The notes under the pieces: model-generated | Databases searched by the model: none | Seen by the model: the letters and a program-made list of their open reading frames with translations, nothing else | What the model was told of the DNA's origin: nothing | In this document: piece by piece, positions 1 to 8,502 of the stretch | How positions within the stretch are numbered: the first letter of the stretch is position 1 | Layout: each line of letters begins with the position of its first letter | From: Candidatus Fermentithermobacillaceae bacterium | GTDB lineage: Bacteria; Bacillota; Sulfobacillia; Fermentithermobacillales; DUSS01 | NCBI GenBank assembly: GCA_012842495.1 | Contig: DUSS01000045.1 | Coordinates: 1-64,000 of the forward strand | DNA length: 64,000 bases | Reading direction: 5' to 3' | Made by a program: the position numbers and the translations under genes

Positions 1-315
1 AGCGTAGCTCAGTGGTCGAGATGGGGAGGACAGCCCTCGTGGACCGGGTTCGGCGGCGCCGGATTTGGGGCCGGCGGGTTCCAGGGGACCGGTGAAAGAG
101 GCACCTGGCAGCAGTCGGATATCGGTCAGCGTGGCGGACAGTACTGGGGCGGCGGCCAGTACAGCGGCGGATTCGGAACGGGTGCGTTCGGGACCGGCTT
201 CGGTCAGGGTACCGGAACCGGGACGTGGTACGGTGCTCAGGGCGGTTCGTACCAGGTGAACCTGCCCGACTGGGCGAGGCAAGACAGGCCGGAGTTGGGT
301 TCGGATAGAGGATAG
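1..315 (+). CDS. C-terminal part of a Gly-rich low-complexity protein (partial)
   Basis: The window opens inside a frame that runs without a stop from base 1 to a TAG at 313-315, leaving a 104-residue C-terminal fragment. It is dominated by Gly with Gln, Trp, Tyr, Phe and Thr in loose repeats (for example GTGAFGTGFGQGTGTGTW) and ends in a charged tail (DWARQDRPELGSDRG). No catalytic motif is visible. The composition resembles low-complexity spore-coat or surface proteins, but that is inference only and I do not recognise the family. The start lies outside the window, so length and N-terminal features such as a signal peptide are unknown. Biased composition kept open over more than 300 bases, with a non-repetitive end, supports real coding. 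Confidence 0.55.
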   Translation, partial: SVAQWSRWGGQPSWTGFGGAGFGAGGFQGTGERGTWQQSDIGQRGGQYWGGGQYSGGFGTGAFGTGFGQGTGTGTWYGAQGGSYQVNLPDWARQDRPELGSDRG

Positions 316-388
316 AGGCTCTGGTTGTCACCCTTGCGATGGTGACCGGTTGCAGGATCCTTGGGAATAAGGCGCAATGAAAACTGGA

Positions 389-436
389 GGGCAGCCGGTG
401 CCAGGCGTCCGGAGGCGGATGCCTGTACGGCTGCCC
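389..436 (+). other. Two-tier inverted repeat (RNA hairpin) in the galT leader
   Basis: The 276-bp gap 316-591 holds no convincing gene. Its main structure is a nested hairpin: GGGCAGCCG at 389-397 pairs perfectly with CGGCTGCCC at 428-436, and inside it CAGGC at 402-406 pairs with GCCTG at 421-425. No T-run follows, so it is not a standard intrinsic terminator. It could be a mRNA-end structure for the Gly-rich gene or a leader element of galT. A second small hairpin (CCCTT/AAGGG, about 520-533) sits just before galT. Confidence 0.4.
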
Positions 437-591
437 TTCTCGTTGCGGGACAACGACGGACCCACCGGACATAGTCCGCCAATGCGTATCCGGGAAGAAA
501 ACGTTGCCTGCGTTAAACTGCCCTTTTGAAGGGACAATATGAGAGAACAACAGAGAGCCGGCTGGATCCATCAGAGAAAGGGAGTCTGGAC

Positions 592-1701
592 TTGACCACG
601 GTACGGTACGATGTGCTTTCGGGGAGCTTTTGCGTCATAGCTCAGGAACGTTCCAAACGGCCGTCGGATTTCCCCGGGGCTCAAAAACACCAGGAGCTGG
701 GGAGAGCCAGGGTCGAGAATTGCCCTTTCTGCCCCGGAAACGAGAAGATGACCCCGCCGGAGGTGGCTGCGTTTAGAGAGGGTGGCGAACGCGACGGCCC
801 GGGCTGGTCTGTGAGAGTCGTACCCAACAAGTACCCGGCCTTCGTTCCCGTGGAAGAATCCGGCGAGGAAGAAGAAGACGCTTTTAAGCATTGCCTTAAG
901 GAGATGCCGGAGGTCGTCGGGAGCCCGGACGCGTCCATGTACTGGGAACTCCCGGGGATAGGTGCCCACGAGGTAATCATCGATTCCCCGGCGCACAACG
1001 GTACCCTGGGGACATACTCCCGGGCTACGGCAGGCCTTATCATCCGGATGCTGCGGGACCGCCACCGGGCGCTGTCTGCGAAACCGGAAATAGCTTACGT
1101 ACACCTCTTTCGAAACTGGGGGCCCGAAGGAGGCGCGTCCCTCTCTCACCCTCACTTTCAGGGGATCGGCCTTCCTTTCGTCCCCGGGTCCGTGCTTGAG
1201 GAAGAAACCCGCTTTCAAGAATACTCCAAAAAAACGGGAAGATGCCTTCTCTGCGACATCGCCGAGAGGGAGATGGAAAAAGACGAGAGGGTGGTCCTCA
1301 AGGGCGATGCTTTTAGAGTCATCGCGCCCTTCGCTTCGAGATTCTCTTACGAGACCCTCATCATCCCCAGAGGGCACAAAGGGAGCTTCGGAAGGATCTC
1401 GGACGATGAGTGCGACGCGCTGGCGGCATCGCTCACCGCGCTTTTTGCCCGGTACGAAAGACTATTCCCATCCCTTTCCTATAACATGGTATGGCATTCT
1501 CTCCCGGACGGAAAACATCAGGTTCCCGAGTACCACTGGCATATTCACGTTTTTCCACGGCTTACTACCATGGCGGGCCTGGAGCTGGGAACCGGCGTGT
1601 TCATAAACCCCACGGCGCCCGAAGTAGCTGCTGGTTTGCTTGGGGAGCGGGCGGACCGGGAAGGGGAGACCGGATCCGGACAGGGTGTTATGGGGGGATG
1701 A
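592..1701 (+). CDS. galT: galactose-1-phosphate uridylyltransferase family protein (GalT)
   Basis: HIT-superfamily nucleotidylyltransferase of 369 residues. GalT exchanges UMP between UDP-glucose and galactose-1-phosphate in the cytosolic Leloir pathway; some relatives act on ADP-glucose. Visible motifs are a zinc-type CPFC (44-47), the active-site HPH (186-188, with the central His as nucleophile in the family), a second CLLC pair (218-221) and a C-terminal YHWHIHVFP (314-322). I chose TTG 592 because AAGGGAG lies 7 nt upstream and the protein then starts LTTVRYDVLSG; the upstream in-frame TTG at 526 has no ribosome site. It ends 3 bp before glgA, so the two genes are cotranscribed. That pairing leaves open an ADP-glucose phosphorylase role instead of a strict galactose role. 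Confidence 0.85.
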   Translation: MTTVRYDVLSGSFCVIAQERSKRPSDFPGAQKHQELGRARVENCPFCPGNEKMTPPEVAAFREGGERDGPGWSVRVVPNKYPAFVPVEESGEEEEDAFKHCLKEMPEVVGSPDASMYWELPGIGAHEVIIDSPAHNGTLGTYSRATAGLIIRMLRDRHRALSAKPEIAYVHLFRNWGPEGGASLSHPHFQGIGLPFVPGSVLEEETRFQEYSKKTGRCLLCDIAEREMEKDERVVLKGDAFRVIAPFASRFSYETLIIPRGHKGSFGRISDDECDALAASLTALFARYERLFPSLSYNMVWHSLPDGKHQVPEYHWHIHVFPRLTTMAGLELGTGVFINPTAPEVAAGLLGERADREGETGSGQGVMGG

Positions 1702-1704
1702 GTT

Positions 1705-3186
1705 ATGCTATCGGATATAGCAACCACCGTTCTTCTCGTGTCATCCGAAGTGGCCCCTTTTGCCAAGACGGGAGGGCTCGCTGATGTAGCCGGGTCGCTT
1801 CCCAAGGCCCTCAAGCTCGCCGGGCTCGATGTGAGGGTGGTTTTGCCTCGGTACAGGGGCATCGGCGATCTCGAGACTCTCACGGACTTTCCCGTCGAGA
1901 TGGGGGGACGCAAGGAGACGGCCATCTTAAGGCGGTCTTTCATCAAGGCCCATTCCGATGGCGACGTAACTCTCATCCCCTGCTACTTTGTGGATAACTA
2001 CGGTTACTTCGACAGGCCGGGGTACTATGGGTTTCCCGACGACGCCGAGCGCTTTTCCTTCTTTCAGAAAGCCTGTCTTGAGATGTGCGAGGCTATTGGG
2101 TTCGTTCCGGACATCCTCCACGCCAACGACTGGGAGGCCGGTTTTCTGCCCCTTTTAGTGAAGGAAAGAGCTACGAAGAACCCCGCTTGGAGACGTACCG
2201 CCACGGTGTACACGATCCACAATCTCAAGTACCAGGGTAATTTCCCTCCCTGGGTTCTTGACCTCCTCGGAGTGGGGAAGGAGCACTTTCACGTGGAGGG
2301 GGTGGAGTTTTACGGGCACGTGAGTTTCATGAAAGCCGGGATCGTTTACGCAGACGTGATCAACACTGTTTCCCCTACTTACGCCAGGGAGATCCAAACT
2401 CCCCAGATGGGCGAGGGGCTAGACGGTGTTTTGAGAAAACGGAGCAAAGACCTGTACGGAATAGTCAACGGCATTAACTACCACGAGTTCAATCCCGAAA
2501 CGGACCAGAGAATCTTCAAGAACTACTCTTGGCGGGATCTCGAGTCCAGAAAGCAAAACAAGTATGCGCTTCAGAGAGAGGTGGGGCTTCCCGTAGGTGA
2601 CGCTCCTCTCCTGGGAACAGTCACGAGGCTTGTCGAGCAAAAGGGTCTTGACATCGCCCTTGAAGCTCTGAACTCGCTTCTCTCCGAAAGGGATGTCCAA
2701 TTCGTGTTGCTGGGAACGGGTGCGCCTCATTTCGAGGAGGCCTTTACCCATCTTTCCGCTCGCTACCCGTCGAAGTGCCGCGTCTTCATAGGATTTAACG
2801 GGGTACTGGCTCAGAGGATTTACGCAGGCTCAGACATATTCTTGATGCCGTCCAAGTTCGAGCCATGCGGGTTGGGACAGCTCATTGCCATGCGGTACGG
2901 GTCCATTCCGGTGGTGAGGAAGACGGGGGGTCTCAACGACACGGTAATGAACTATGACCCGGCGTCGAGGAGCGGGAACGGCTTTGTGTTCGAAGAGTAC
3001 GATGCGGGAGCGTTGAAAAAAGCTATCCAGCGGGCGCTGGAGGTGTTTTCCAGGCGCGAAGAATGGAATAATCTGGTGACTTCTACGATGCAGATGGACT
3101 TTTCCTGGAACCGGTCAGCCGCAGAGTACCAGGAGGTTTATGCGGAAGCCCTGAGCAGGAAGGGAAGGGTCGAAAGGCCAGCTTAA
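1705..3186 (+). CDS. glgA: glycogen synthase, ADP-glucose dependent (GlgA)
   Basis: A 493-residue GT5-family glucan synthase that transfers glucose from ADP-glucose to the non-reducing end of glycogen in the cytosol. The N-terminal Rossmann domain carries the hallmark KTGGL loop (K21-L25) that contacts ADP-glucose. The C-terminal domain has SKFEPCGLGQ with the catalytic-site Glu (E386) and the second KTGG loop (VRKTGGLNDTV). Length matches bacterial GlgA (about 480-500). The ATG follows a G-rich Shine-Dalgarno (GGGGGGATGAGTT) and lies 3 bp after galT. No glgB, glgC or glgP is in the window. The GT4 enzyme on the other strand converges on its 3' end. Confidence 0.95.
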   Translation: MLSDIATTVLLVSSEVAPFAKTGGLADVAGSLPKALKLAGLDVRVVLPRYRGIGDLETLTDFPVEMGGRKETAILRRSFIKAHSDGDVTLIPCYFVDNYGYFDRPGYYGFPDDAERFSFFQKACLEMCEAIGFVPDILHANDWEAGFLPLLVKERATKNPAWRRTATVYTIHNLKYQGNFPPWVLDLLGVGKEHFHVEGVEFYGHVSFMKAGIVYADVINTVSPTYAREIQTPQMGEGLDGVLRKRSKDLYGIVNGINYHEFNPETDQRIFKNYSWRDLESRKQNKYALQREVGLPVGDAPLLGTVTRLVEQKGLDIALEALNSLLSERDVQFVLLGTGAPHFEEAFTHLSARYPSKCRVFIGFNGVLAQRIYAGSDIFLMPSKFEPCGLGQLIAMRYGSIPVVRKTGGLNDTVMNYDPASRSGNGFVFEEYDAGALKKAIQRALEVFSRREEWNNLVTSTMQMDFSWNRSAAEYQEVYAEALSRKGRVERPA

Positions 3187-3277
3187 TCCTGGTAGGTGGG
3201 CGGCAACGCGCCAGACTGGTATAACCTCGCGCCAGGGTCCGGGAAAACCAACGGGGTCCGTGCGCGGAAGACGGAGG

Positions 3278-3294
3278 CCGGAGGAATGCTCCGG
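3278..3294. terminator. small hairpin between converging glgA and the GT4 gene
   Basis: CCGGAG (3278-3283) and CTCCGG (3289-3294) form a perfect 6-bp stem with a 5-nt loop in the 138-bp gap between two converging genes. There is no U-tract on either strand, so termination here is a guess from position. Confidence 0.3.
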
Positions 3295-3324
3295 TAATCG
3301 CGTAGCCCACGGTATCCGGCGAGA

Positions 3325-4464
3325 TCAAAATGCTGTACCGGCCACGAGCTTTTCGTAAATCCTCAAAAGCTCTCGAGCTATTCGGTCCATGGAAAATGCC
3401 TTTGCGTTTTCTCGAGCTCGGGACGACATCCGCCGTCTTCGTTCGTGGTCGGACAACAAGAGATCCAGGGCCGATGCGATGGCAAGCGCGTTGTTGGGGA
3501 GGAGGAATCCGTCTTCTTCGTGTTTCACGGCGTCGGTTACGCCCAGGGCGTCTACAGCCACTATTGGTAGGCCCGCCGCCTTGGCTTCGGCGATGACCAG
3601 TCCCTGGGTTTCCGTCATTGAGGTGAAAACGAAAACATCTCCCGAGGCGTAAACGTCGGGCATGACGGACGGCGGGACCTTTCCGAGAAAGAAGACTCTG
3701 TCCTGCACACCCAGGGCTTCGGCCTTAGATTCCAGATCCCGGCGCATAGGCCCGTCGCCGGCTAGCACCAGGACGGCGTCCTTAACCTTCATAGCCGCAA
3801 ATGCCTCCAAAAGTACTTCCAGGTTTTTCTCTTTGGCTAACCTCCCCGCGGTCAGCACCAGCGGACGGTCCGGGGGGACAAGACCGTTGCGGCGCAGGTA
3901 TTCAGGGTCTCGACCCGCAAAATCCTGGAATTTGATGCCGCTGGGAAGGACCTCGACAGGTTTTCTCACCCCCCAATCGAGGAGGTACTCTCTCACAGCT
4001 GTGGAAGGAGCTATCACCAGGTCGGCCCGGTTTGCCACGGCGACCGTGTAGGACGCCACGATGTTCTTGAGAAAATTACCAGCTACAGGTGAATAGTGGG
4101 TATACAAGGCGTACATGGTGTGGTATGTGAAAATCACCGGCAAGTCGAGCTTTTTCGCCACGCGGATTCCCAGCCTTCCGGTGGTAAAAGGCGAATGGAT
4201 GTGAACCACGTCGGGACGACGCCGGTCCAGATACTGCCCTAGTCCCGGGGCGAAAGGCAACGTCAGATAAAACCCGGGATTGGTTGGAGCGGGCACCGAG
4301 GGGAACCTGAACACATCTTCTTCGTCCGGAGCGCCCGGGTAGTTGGGAGCGAAAATCAAGACATCATGCCCGAGGGCTTTCAGAGATTCCCTGGTATCAG
4401 CCAGGGAACGGGTCACCCCGGACACGTAAGGATAAAAGCTATCGCTCCACATGGAAATCCTCAA
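3325..4464 (-). CDS. glycosyltransferase family 4, diacylglycerol glucosyltransferase-like
   Basis: A 379-residue GT-B fold retaining glycosyltransferase. The N-terminal domain starts with the GT4 pattern (DSFYPYVSGVTRSL) and contains HIHSPFTTGRLG. The C-terminal nucleotide-binding domain has LTAGRLAKEKNLEVLLEAF and the EAKAAGLPIVAVDALG segment with the family E-x7-E region (TETQGLVIAEA). Closest remembered relatives are the 1,2-diacylglycerol 3-glucosyltransferases and PimB-like mannosyltransferases, so a membrane glycolipid product is likely; the exact donor and acceptor cannot be read. The start is a TTG at 4464-4462 with GAGGAGG 11 nt upstream; an ATG four codons later (4452) is an alternative. 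It lies downstream of ahcY on the same strand, 109 bp away. Confidence 0.85.
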   Translation of the reverse strand: MRISMWSDSFYPYVSGVTRSLADTRESLKALGHDVLIFAPNYPGAPDEEDVFRFPSVPAPTNPGFYLTLPFAPGLGQYLDRRRPDVVHIHSPFTTGRLGIRVAKKLDLPVIFTYHTMYALYTHYSPVAGNFLKNIVASYTVAVANRADLVIAPSTAVREYLLDWGVRKPVEVLPSGIKFQDFAGRDPEYLRRNGLVPPDRPLVLTAGRLAKEKNLEVLLEAFAAMKVKDAVLVLAGDGPMRRDLESKAEALGVQDRVFFLGKVPPSVMPDVYASGDVFVFTSMTETQGLVIAEAKAAGLPIVAVDALGVTDAVKHEEDGFLLPNNALAIASALDLLLSDHERRRRMSSRARENAKAFSMDRIARELLRIYEKLVAGTAF

Positions 4465-4573
4465 CTATCGCTCGTCCTCCTCAAAGATGAGTCTGCGACG
4501 ACACAAGTACCACTGCAACGCCCGGGGGCCGGCGGGAACCGCGCGCGGCGGGCCGGGCATACCCCAACCGCGG

Positions 4574-5839
4574 TCAAAGTTTCCAGGACTGGAGGTACCT
4601 GCGCTGCTCGTCCGTGAGCTCTTCCGTCTCGTAACCCATGCTCTCCAGTTTCAAGCGGGCTACCTGCCGGTCGATCTCCTCCGGGACGGGATAGACTCCG
4701 GGTTTGGCAGGTCTTTCCTTCACCAGGTATTCTACGGACAGGGCCTGGTTTGCAAAGCTCATGTCCATGACTTCCGCGGGGTGTCCTTCGGCCGCGCCCA
4801 GATTCACGAGCCTGCCTTCGGCCACGAGGTACGCCTTTTTCCCCCATGGGAAGACGTATTCGGTGACGTTGGGGCGGACCTCACGCTTGGACAAAGCCGT
4901 CTCGTCGAGGGATCGCACGTCCACTTCGACATCGAAGTGACCGGCATTGGCCAGGATGGCTCCGTCCTTTAACAACGGAAAGTGCTCTTTTGTGATGACG
5001 TTGATATTTCCCGTCACGGTCACGAAGATCTCTCCCACGGGCGCCGCCTTTTTCATGGTAAGCACCTCGAATCCGTCCATTACAGCTTCCAAAGCTCGAA
5101 CCGGGTCCGCCTCGGTGACTATTACCCGGGCGCCGAGTCCTCTAGCTCTCTGAGCTACTCCCTTTCCGCACCAACCGTAACCCGCCACCACCACGCAGGC
5201 GCCGGCAAGGAGCTTGTTTGTCGCCCTGATGATTCCGTCCAAGCTCGATTGCCCGGTTCCGTACCTGTTATCGAACATGCTCTTTGTTTTGGCGTCGTTT
5301 ACCGCGATAACCGGAAACGACAGCCTGGATTCCCTGGCCATGGCCCGTAAACGAATAACGCCAGTAGTGGTCTCCTCGGTTCCACCCAGGATGTTCCCGA
5401 GCGCAGCGGGAGGGGCCTGCGTATGTACGAACGTGGTAAGGTCTCCGCCGTCATCCATAATGATATGAGGTCGCGTTTCGGCCACCCGGGCAATGTTAGC
5501 GAAATACTCGTCCTCGGGTTCCCCTCGCCTGGCGAAGGTGGGTATCCCCAGCTCTTCGTTCAGAGCGCATGCGACGTCGTCCTGAGTTGACAGGGGATTT
5601 GAGGCGCAGAGCGTGACGCTGGCACCGCCTTCTTTGAGGGTGAGCATTAAAGCGGCGGTTTCGGTTGTCACGTGGAGACAAGCCCCTATTCTCAATCCTG
5701 AAAGCGGTTTTTCCGTGCCCCAGGTTTCCCTTATCCTCCTTAAAACGGGCATTCGGCTCTCGGCCCAGGAGATGCGCTGAATTCCCAAAGAGGGAAGGTC
5801 TTTTCGATTACCCAGACTTCCTTTACGTTGATTTTCCAT
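4574..5839 (-). CDS. ahcY: adenosylhomocysteinase (S-adenosyl-L-homocysteine hydrolase)
   Basis: A 421-residue NAD-dependent enzyme that splits S-adenosylhomocysteine into adenosine and homocysteine, relieving inhibition of methyltransferases. The substrate-site segment VNDAKTKSMFDNRYGTGQS lies around residues 178-196 and the NAD-binding loop GYGWCGKG around 216-225, followed by ARVIVTEADP. The length, about 40 short of eukaryotic and proteobacterial forms, matches the compact archaeal/thermophile/Firmicute type. The ATG at 5839 has GGAGGT 6 nt upstream; the open frame extends 27 codons further up but without a ribosome site. I looked for an SAH or SAM riboswitch upstream and saw none. It is divergent from the RsfA-like gene. 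Confidence 0.95.
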   Translation of the reverse strand: MENQRKGSLGNRKDLPSLGIQRISWAESRMPVLRRIRETWGTEKPLSGLRIGACLHVTTETAALMLTLKEGGASVTLCASNPLSTQDDVACALNEELGIPTFARRGEPEDEYFANIARVAETRPHIIMDDGGDLTTFVHTQAPPAALGNILGGTEETTTGVIRLRAMARESRLSFPVIAVNDAKTKSMFDNRYGTGQSSLDGIIRATNKLLAGACVVVAGYGWCGKGVAQRARGLGARVIVTEADPVRALEAVMDGFEVLTMKKAAPVGEIFVTVTGNINVITKEHFPLLKDGAILANAGHFDVEVDVRSLDETALSKREVRPNVTEYVFPWGKKAYLVAEGRLVNLGAAEGHPAEVMDMSFANQALSVEYLVKERPAKPGVYPVPEEIDRQVARLKLESMGYETEELTDEQRRYLQSWKL

Positions 5840-6091
5840 GCCGGTACCTCCATATGGCGCAGACTTGTTCCTTTGCGAGCTACCTTGCCAATAATACCAT
5901 TCCGCGGGCCGGATAAACACTTTCGCGATGCCGGGATAGGGGAACCCCGGTGGGCATCAAAGTGCTCACGTACAGGAATGAAGGATTGACTTGACTTTGG
6001 TATTAGTTTTCCAGGATCTACTTGTGTATTGCATAAGACTGCCAATATAGGGAAAATAAATAGTGATATTCAAAGGAAAGGAGTCATACAC
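5840..6091. other. divergent intergenic region between ahcY and the RsfA-like gene
   Basis: This 252-bp region must hold promoters for both divergent genes. On the minus strand a TATTAT hexamer lies near 5893-5898 but has only a poor -35. On the plus strand an AT-rich patch (about 6022-6051, TTGTGT and TATAGG spaced 18 nt) is a weak promoter candidate. I see no riboswitch consensus or terminator. Confidence 0.3.
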
Positions 6092-6712
6092 ATGGAAGCA
6101 CTTTCGAAGCAGTCACAGAGAATAAGATGGAAAGATGGAAAAGATCAGGAACTGGCTGAATTCATGAAAGCCCGGATCGACGCGGGTATGAGCATCACAG
6201 ACGCTCTTAAAGCGTTTGCCCAGGAGAACGGCATTTCCTGGCTGACTGCGCGGTGGAAGTACTACCAGATGCAGCGTAAGAGGGATTCCAAGGGAGCGGC
6301 GGAGATGACGAGGGCGGTTCGTCGCGGCCTCCGGGGCCAAGATGCGGTAGGGAGCGAGGGGCAATTTCTCGAGTCGCTCCAGCGGTTTATCGGGGCGTCC
6401 AGAGCTTCGGGGGTGGATATTCTCCCTCTGGTCAAGGGGCTTGCCCGCTTCGCCACCCTGGCCGAGGAGGGCGCGAAGCTCAGGGCCAGGATAGAGGAAA
6501 CCGAACGGGAAAAGCAGGCTCTCCAGGCCGAACTCGAGCGCCGAAGATTCGAGTCCGGTGAGATCGAGGATCATTTGAAAACTCTCCTCAGGCAGATCGA
6601 TGAATGGCTCGGCAAGAGTGAGGTGGACAGGGTCCAGTACCTCACGGAGTTCGCGAGCGGTCTCAAGCGCGAGATGGAGCACATCCGCCGGGTCATCGAG
6701 ACCACTGCTTGA
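6092..6712 (+). CDS. RsfA-like SANT/Myb-type DNA-binding regulator with coiled coil
   Basis: A 206-residue protein. Residues about 8-62 look like the Myb/SANT-like domain of RsfA, the prespore regulator of Bacillus: a WKDGKDQELAEFM helix, a central AFAQENGISW segment and the recognition helix TARWKYYQMQRK. The middle is helical and the region about 130-165 (EEGAKLRARIEETEREKQAL) is a clear coiled coil, as in RsfA relatives. The ATG at 6092 follows AAAGGAG by 8 nt; an upstream in-frame ATG has no ribosome site. A transpeptidase gene starts 18 bp downstream, so the two probably form one unit, which would suit a sporulation role. Function is inferred from domain resemblance; I did not see a diagnostic full-length match. 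Confidence 0.6.
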   Translation: MEALSKQSQRIRWKDGKDQELAEFMKARIDAGMSITDALKAFAQENGISWLTARWKYYQMQRKRDSKGAAEMTRAVRRGLRGQDAVGSEGQFLESLQRFIGASRASGVDILPLVKGLARFATLAEEGAKLRARIEETEREKQALQAELERRRFESGEIEDHLKTLLRQIDEWLGKSEVDRVQYLTEFASGLKREMEHIRRVIETTA

Positions 6713-6730
6713 GGGGAAAATACCTCTGGA

Positions 6731-8452
6731 ATGACCATCAGACGAGCTCAGCGGAAAGAAGCGGAGATCATCGCCGGCCGGCTCAGCATCCTTCGGACCT
6801 CGGCCGGCGTACTGATCTTTTGCCTTCTTATCGTCTGCTTCAACTACCAAATCGTCGGCAAGGTTGGAGGGAGAAGCCTTCTGGTCCTGGCCCGGCGCCA
6901 GCATCTTGAGAGGGTTTCCGCGGGGATACCCCGGGGAAACATCCTCGACCGGCACGGTGTGCCGTTAAACGACCCGGGATGGGGGGCAGCCTGTGTCGTG
7001 TTTCCCCAACTCGCCGGCGATAGCGAAAAGGTCGTAAAAGCTCTAGAGCAGGTCTTCGGCAAGGGGTCGGTTTTGCTCGAAGACAATCAGTGGTCCAGTG
7101 GCGGACCGGTAAGGATAGCCGGAGATCTTAGCAGTCAAACTGCGCAAGCTCTCATTGCGCTAAACCGGAGCGGACTTGAAGGGGTGTATGTAGTCCCGGA
7201 AGAACGGAGGTACGGTCCGGAGTCTTTAGCCCGCCACGTAGTCGGCTACGTTCCGCGTAACGCATACTTCGATTCCGCCGATAACGTGGGCCAGTTGGGG
7301 CTGGAAAGGTACCTTGACGGAACGCTTAAAGGCGGGGATGCGTCGTGGGTCGGTGTGGTACTGGCCGGAGACCGCTCGGTCTTTCCTGGCTCGTCCGTGA
7401 GGATCGGCCCGGGTCTTCTACCCCCTATAGATGTCCGGACCACCATCGACGCACGCATTCAGCGGATCGTTGAAAGGACGATGGACGCCGCCGGAGTTTC
7501 AAAGGGCGCCGCGGTGGTCCTCGATATAAATACCGGCCAGGTGCTGGCTATGGCGTCGAGACCCGATTTCCAGCAGGATAGGCCGGACGCGAGCATCGGG
7601 CTGCGAGACGCCCCTTTTGTTAACAGAGCGGTATCCGCTTTCATACCCGGGTCGGTATACAAGACGGTGATCGTCGCTGCCGCCCTTGAGAGCGGGGCCA
7701 TTCAGCCCCACCAGCGATTTCAGTGCAACGGCTCAATCAAAGTGGGCGATAGAGAGGTAAAATGTACCCGGGCTCACGGCGAGATCACGCTGGAAGAAGC
7801 TCTCGGCTATTCGTGCAACTGCGCGTTGATAGAGATAGCTCTCAAGACAGGACCGGAAAAGCTCCTGGAGTTTTCGAAAAGAGCCGGGTTTGGAAAGCTT
7901 ACCGGGATCGAACTTCCGGAGGAAAGCTCGGGGTACCTACCAAACGGGCGGGAGATGCTCGCGGGTGATGTGGCCAATTTCGCCATCGGTCAGGGTTACC
8001 TGGGGGTCACGCCCCTTCAAATGGCCGTGTTTTTCCGGGCTATCGTCACCGGTGAACTTGACCGTCCCACTCTTCTCCTGCCCGGCGGTGGGGAAGACCC
8101 CGAGCGGAAAGTTGGGCGCCCGGCCGCGGAAACTTCCGCCCGAAGCCCGACGCCCCGGAATGGTACTACCATCATGTCTCAAGAGACTTCGAAAGTATTG
8201 AGGGAATCTCTGCTTCTCGGCACTACCACGGGTACCGGGCAGCTCGCCTGGGTTCCCAGATTCGGCTCGGCGGGGAAAACCGGTACTGCGGAAGTGGGGG
8301 AGGGCCGTTTGCCCCATGCGTGGTTCGTCGGGTTCTGCCCTCTCGTGTCCCCCAAGTTCGTGATCTGCGTCTTCGTGGAAAACGGAGGCGAAGGTCCGGC
8401 GGTGGCGGCTCCGTTGTTCGGAGAAATCGCCCTTAAGATACTTGCCCGCTGA
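6731..8452 (+). CDS. class B penicillin-binding protein (SpoVD/FtsI-like transpeptidase)
   Basis: A 573-residue bitopic membrane protein that would cross-link peptidoglycan outside the membrane. A basic N-terminus is followed by one membrane segment (about residues 22-43), a dimerisation region starting at IPRGNILDRHGVPL, and a transpeptidase domain with all three motifs: S308-V-Y-K311 (acyl-enzyme Ser), S361-C-N363 and K516-T-G. No PASTA repeats are present, unlike Bacillus SpoVD. Neighbours are an RsfA-like regulator upstream and a TPR-CofE protein and sigK downstream, pointing to a spore-cortex or engulfment role instead of vegetative division, but that is context-based inference. The ATG is 13 nt after GAGGGG, a long spacing. 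Confidence 0.88.
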   Translation: MTIRRAQRKEAEIIAGRLSILRTSAGVLIFCLLIVCFNYQIVGKVGGRSLLVLARRQHLERVSAGIPRGNILDRHGVPLNDPGWGAACVVFPQLAGDSEKVVKALEQVFGKGSVLLEDNQWSSGGPVRIAGDLSSQTAQALIALNRSGLEGVYVVPEERRYGPESLARHVVGYVPRNAYFDSADNVGQLGLERYLDGTLKGGDASWVGVVLAGDRSVFPGSSVRIGPGLLPPIDVRTTIDARIQRIVERTMDAAGVSKGAAVVLDINTGQVLAMASRPDFQQDRPDASIGLRDAPFVNRAVSAFIPGSVYKTVIVAAALESGAIQPHQRFQCNGSIKVGDREVKCTRAHGEITLEEALGYSCNCALIEIALKTGPEKLLEFSKRAGFGKLTGIELPEESSGYLPNGREMLAGDVANFAIGQGYLGVTPLQMAVFFRAIVTGELDRPTLLLPGGGEDPERKVGRPAAETSARSPTPRNGTTIMSQETSKVLRESLLLGTTTGTGQLAWVPRFGSAGKTGTAEVGEGRLPHAWFVGFCPLVSPKFVICVFVENGGEGPAVAAPLFGEIALKILAR

Positions 8453-8502
8453 GTTGCCGGGTCTGACGAACCCCATCCCGTGCAGGTATTATTTGTGGTA
8501 GG

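Noticed and set aside
1-20. TAGCTCAGTGGT near the left edge looks like the D-arm of a tRNA.
   Set aside because: No anticodon arm, no GGTTCGA T-arm and no acceptor partner follow; the bases fit the reading frame of the Gly-rich protein.
377-529. 50-codon open frame between the Gly-rich gene and galT.
   Set aside because: Weak ribosome site (AAGG 4 nt away), no recognisable composition, and it crosses the nested hairpin; not supportable as a gene.
571-1377. 268-codon minus-strand open frame opposite galT.
   Set aside because: Antisense shadow; galT has clear family motifs.
5840-5990. Possible SAM or SAH riboswitch upstream of ahcY.
   Set aside because: None of the conserved SAH or SAM-I/II/III core sequences could be found, and no terminator lies before the gene.
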